Assembly (NCBI GenBank): GCA_036264135.1
Contig: DATARN010000057.1
Location: 1 to 7,523 of the forward strand
Length of the DNA: 7,523 nt
Direction: 5' to 3'
Source of the DNA: DATARN01 sp036264135
GTDB lineage: Bacteria; Actinomycetota; Acidimicrobiia; Acidimicrobiales; Palsa-688
Positions 5,324 to 7,523 of this stretch are shown here, piece after piece (the stretch's first letter is position 1; each line of letters starts with the position of its first letter). The notes below the pieces were generated by a model. It worked only from the letters and a program-made list of their open reading frames with translations, was not told the DNA's origin and ran no database searches. The position numbers and the translations under genes are program-made.

Positions 5324-6342
5324 GGCGCCCGCAGCGCGTCGAGGGCGTCACGAACCGCGGCTTCCGGCACCCGGGACACCACCTCGAGGCCGGCGGGGCC
5401 GTCCAGCACGAAGGTCAGACCGGCGGTGGCCTTCTTGTCCCGGCCCATAACCCGTACCACCTCGTCGATGTCGGTCGCCTCGGGCAGCGTCGTCGGCAGC
5501 TCGTAGCCGGCGAGAACGGCGTAGTGGTCGGCCACCCGCCGGCTGTCGATGCGGCCCAGGCGGAGGGCCAGCTGGGCGGCGAACACCAGGCCGATGGCGA
5601 CCGCCTCGCCGTGGCGAAGGTCGTAGCGGCCGACCGTCTCCAGGGCGTGGGCCAGCGTGTGCCCATAGTTGAGCAGGGCCCGGCGCCCCGACGGCCCTTC
5701 CCGCTCGTCGGCGCCGACGACCGCCGCCTTGCAGGCCACACACGCCGCCACCGCGTCTTCGAGCGACAGGTCGGGGAGGTTGGCGACACCGAGGAAGGCA
5801 TACTTGGCCATCTCTCCGAGACCGCTGCGGTACTCCCGGGGCGGCAGGGTGAGCAGGGTCTCGGTGTCGCACAACACCGCCGCCGGCTGCCAAAAGGCGC
5901 CCACCAGATTCTTGCCCTCGGGCAGGTTGACCCCGGTCTTGCCCCCAATGGCGGCGTCGACCTGGCCCAGCAGGGTGGTCGGCACGTGGATGACGGCCAC
6001 GCCGCGGTGGTAGACCGCGGCGGCGAAGCCGGCGGTGTCGGTGACCACGCCGCCGCCGACGGCGACGACGACGTCGGCACGGGTGAGGCCCCAGCGGGTC
6101 CACGCCCGGCATAGCTGCTCGACCGACTCCATGCACTTGGCCTCTTCGCCGTCGTCGAGGGGAAAAAGGGACTGCTCGACGCCGGCGTCCACCGTGACCG
6201 GTATGCCGTCTTGGCTCACGATGGCGGCGCGTTGGCAGCCGATGGGCAGCACTTCCAGCAGGCGGTGCCGGGCGCCGGCACCCACCAGCACCGGGTAGGT
6301 GCGCTCGCCCAGCTCCACCTTGACCTCACGCACGGTGCTCAC
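5320..6342 (-). CDS. aroB: 3-dehydroquinate synthase
   Basis: AroB converts DAHP to 3-dehydroquinate using NAD and a divalent metal, usually zinc, the second shikimate-pathway step. At 340 residues it is of normal length. The NAD-binding motif GGGVVTDTAGFAAA lies at 96-109, PTTLLGQVDAAIGGKTGVN at 121-139 and PEGKNLVGAFWQP at 141-153. The metal ligands fit Glu177 (GLGEMAKY), His228 (NYGHTLAHALE) and His244 (RHGEAVAIG). The start is GTG at 6342, overlapping aroK by 17 bases, with a weak GGGGG just upstream. A second in-frame GTG at 6333 would shorten the protein by three residues and reduce the overlap to eight bases. The 3' end overlaps the aroQ start as ATGA. Confidence 0.97.
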   Translation of the reverse strand: MSTVREVKVELGERTYPVLVGAGARHRLLEVLPIGCQRAAIVSQDGIPVTVDAGVEQSLFPLDDGEEAKCMESVEQLCRAWTRWGLTRADVVVAVGGGVVTDTAGFAAAVYHRGVAVIHVPTTLLGQVDAAIGGKTGVNLPEGKNLVGAFWQPAAVLCDTETLLTLPPREYRSGLGEMAKYAFLGVANLPDLSLEDAVAACVACKAAVVGADEREGPSGRRALLNYGHTLAHALETVGRYDLRHGEAVAIGLVFAAQLALRLGRIDSRRVADHYAVLAGYELPTTLPEATDIDEVVRVMGRDKKATAGLTFVLDGPAGLEVVSRVPEAAVRDALDALRAP

Positions 6343-6943
6343 GACCCCCGGCCGCGGCTGCCGCCCGGGCTGCCTCCTGGGCGGCTGCCCGGTAGGCGGT
6401 CACCACCTGGTCGGCGACCTCGCCCGGACCGAAAGCGTCCACGTCCACGACCACGTCGGCCAGCTCCTCGTAGTGCGGGCCCCGCGCCGCGTACAGGGCG
6501 GCGAGGCGGGCGGCGTGGTCGCCGGCCAGCAGGGGCCGGTGATCACCGCCGGTTACCCGGGCGGCCAAGGTGTCGAGCTCGGCGCGCAGCCAGACGACGA
6601 AGGCGCCCTCTCGGAGCACCGCGCGATTGTCGGGTCGGAGGACGGCGCCGCCGGCGACGGAGATGACCAGCGGGCCCTTCCGGGCCAGGGCGTCGGCCAC
6701 CACTCGTGCCTCCTCGGCCCGGAACGCCTCCTCGCCCCGCTCCCCGAAGAGCCGGGCGACGGTGCGCCCGGTGCGGCGCTGCACCTCCTCGTCGCTGTCG
6801 ACCCACGGCCACCCGAGGCGGGCCGCGACCAGCCGGCCGACGACACTCTTGCCCGCCCCCATCATCCCGACCAGCGCAACCCGATCTCCCCTGCCCGCCG
6901 GGAGGGGGTCGCGGCGATCAACCAAGGCCGGCGACGAAGGCAT
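6326..6943 (-). CDS. aroK: Shikimate kinase
   Basis: AroK phosphorylates shikimate at the 3-hydroxyl with ATP. Numbering is from the ATG at 6943 (205 residues). Walker A is GMMGAGKS (26-33). VDSDEEV (48-54) contributes Asp51, and AFRAEE (73-78) Arg75, both shikimate-binding by comparison with the Mycobacterium tuberculosis enzyme. SVAGGAVL (95-102) corresponds to the usual GGG motif but has Ala at its first position. The lid HRPLLAG (135-141) carries Arg136, and Arg154 fits the last conserved arginine. The enzyme is usually about 170-175 residues; the excess is about 20 residues at the N-terminus and an alanine-rich C-terminal tail (186-205). Starts are uncertain: GTG at 6976, ATG at 6943 or TTG at 6925, overlapping aroC by 59, 26 or 8 bases. 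None has a good ribosome binding site. The 3' end overlaps aroB by 17 bases. Confidence 0.93.
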   Translation of the reverse strand: MPSSPALVDRRDPLPAGRGDRVALVGMMGAGKSVVGRLVAARLGWPWVDSDEEVQRRTGRTVARLFGERGEEAFRAEEARVVADALARKGPLVISVAGGAVLRPDNRAVLREGAFVVWLRAELDTLAARVTGGDHRPLLAGDHAARLAALYAARGPHYEELADVVVDVDAFGPGEVADQVVTAYRAAAQEAARAAAAAGGREHRA

Positions 6944-7523
6944 CGTGATTGCGGACGAACTCAGGCACGGAGTCACCGCCGAACTTGCGCAGCGCCTCGC
7001 CCGCCAGGACCAGCGCCATCATGGTCTCCGCCACCACCCCCATGGCCGGCACGGCGGTGACGTCGGTGCGCTGCTTGAAGGCGACCGTCTCCTCCTTGGT
7101 GACCACGTCCACGGTCTTGAGCACGGGACGGTTCAGCGACGCGAGGGGCTTCATCGCCACCCGGGCGACGATCAGCTCGCCGGTGCTCATCCCCCCCTCG
7201 ACGCCGCCCGCCCGGGTCGTCTCCCGGCGATAGACGCCGGCGCCCGCGTCCCACGTGATCGGATCGTGGGCCTCGCTCCCCCGCCGTCCCGCGACCTCAA
7301 AGCCGTCGCCGATCTCCACCCCCTTGACCGCCGGGATGCTCACCATGGCCTGGGCCAGCAGGCCGTCCAGCTTGCGGTCCCAGTGGACGTGGCTGCCGAG
7401 GCCGACGGGGACGCCATAGGCCAAGACCTCGGCCACGCCTCCGAGCGAGTCGCCGTCCTTGGCCGCCGCCTTGATCTCGGCGACCATGGCCGCCTCGGCA
7501 TCGGCATCGAAGCAGCGGACCTC
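6918..7523 (-). CDS. aroC: Chorismate synthase (3' part, 5' end outside the window)
   Basis: The frame is open to the window edge, giving the last 201 residues (family length is about 360-400). The first visible residues are EVRCFDADAEAAM. AroC converts EPSP to chorismate and needs reduced FMN. Seen in order are GDSLGGVAEV, LGSHVHWDRKLDGLLAQAM with the Gln-Ala expected at the flavin, SIPAVKGVEIGDGF, RRGSEAHD, AGGVEGGMSTGE, VAMKPLASL and KQRTDVTAVPAMGVVAETM near the end. The last is the third family signature, with Thr where Ser or His is usual (R-S/H-D). The position just before RAGG, commonly Asn (TNRAGG, or SNHAGG in E. coli), is Thr here. The 3' end overlaps aroK. It is probably the first or an early gene of the array; its promoter is not in the window. 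Confidence 0.96.
   Translation of the reverse strand, partial: EVRCFDADAEAAMVAEIKAAAKDGDSLGGVAEVLAYGVPVGLGSHVHWDRKLDGLLAQAMVSIPAVKGVEIGDGFEVAGRRGSEAHDPITWDAGAGVYRRETTRAGGVEGGMSTGELIVARVAMKPLASLNRPVLKTVDVVTKEETVAFKQRTDVTAVPAMGVVAETMMALVLAGEALRKFGGDSVPEFVRNHDAFVAGLG

Noticed and set aside
5524..6114. 196-residue plus-strand frame opposite aroB
   Set aside because: It is a mirror of the conserved aroB sequence and has no features of its own.
1..7523. CRISPR arrays, insertion sequences, phage or toxin-antitoxin genes, tRNA or rRNA
   Set aside because: Both strands were read for repeats, transposase or integrase motifs and RNA genes. Nothing was seen, and the window is almost fully occupied by housekeeping coding sequence.

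Overview
This is a very GC-rich window in which nearly every base is coding. It looks like the chromosome of an actinobacterium, possibly of the Acidimicrobiia, though that finer placement is a guess. The reasons are the codon use (almost all third positions G or C), a probable F420-dependent oxidoreductase, a DUF4232-type lipoprotein, and the gene order aroC-aroK-aroB-aroQ-pepQ-efp-nusB. Mycobacteria and streptomycetes have nearly the same order.

From about position 7523 down to 1027, all genes lie on the minus strand in one tight array that reads as a single operon. It begins with the 3' part of aroC, whose 5' end is outside the window. Then come aroK, aroB, aroQ, an M24B Xaa-Pro peptidase, efp, nusB and a kinase-oxidoreductase fusion gene. 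aroC/aroK, aroK/aroB, aroB/aroQ and aroQ/pepQ all overlap, the last two as 4-base ATGA overlaps. The last three junctions have gaps of only 10 to 18 bases. The four aro products cover the DHQ synthase, DHQ dehydratase, shikimate kinase and chorismate synthase steps of chorismate synthesis. The downstream genes serve translation (EF-P), proline-peptide recycling and rRNA transcription antitermination (NusB).

The most unusual gene is the last of the array (1027-2532). Its first 178 or so residues resemble the 5'-polynucleotide kinase domain of bacterial Pnkp RNA-repair proteins. This is joined in frame to a complete luciferase-like, probably F420-dependent oxidoreductase. Exactly at the domain junction lies a strong Shine-Dalgarno sequence (AAGGAGG) five bases before a GTG codon, so the oxidoreductase may also be made as a separate protein from the same frame.

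The left end (1-1064) holds two genes outside the array. One is a minus-strand DUF4232-like lipoprotein. The other is a divergent plus-strand gene for a small helical protein of unknown function, whose 3' end overlaps the end of the array by 38 bases. I see no RNA genes, mobile elements, CRISPR arrays or convincing terminators, and no non-coding stretch longer than about 40 bases.
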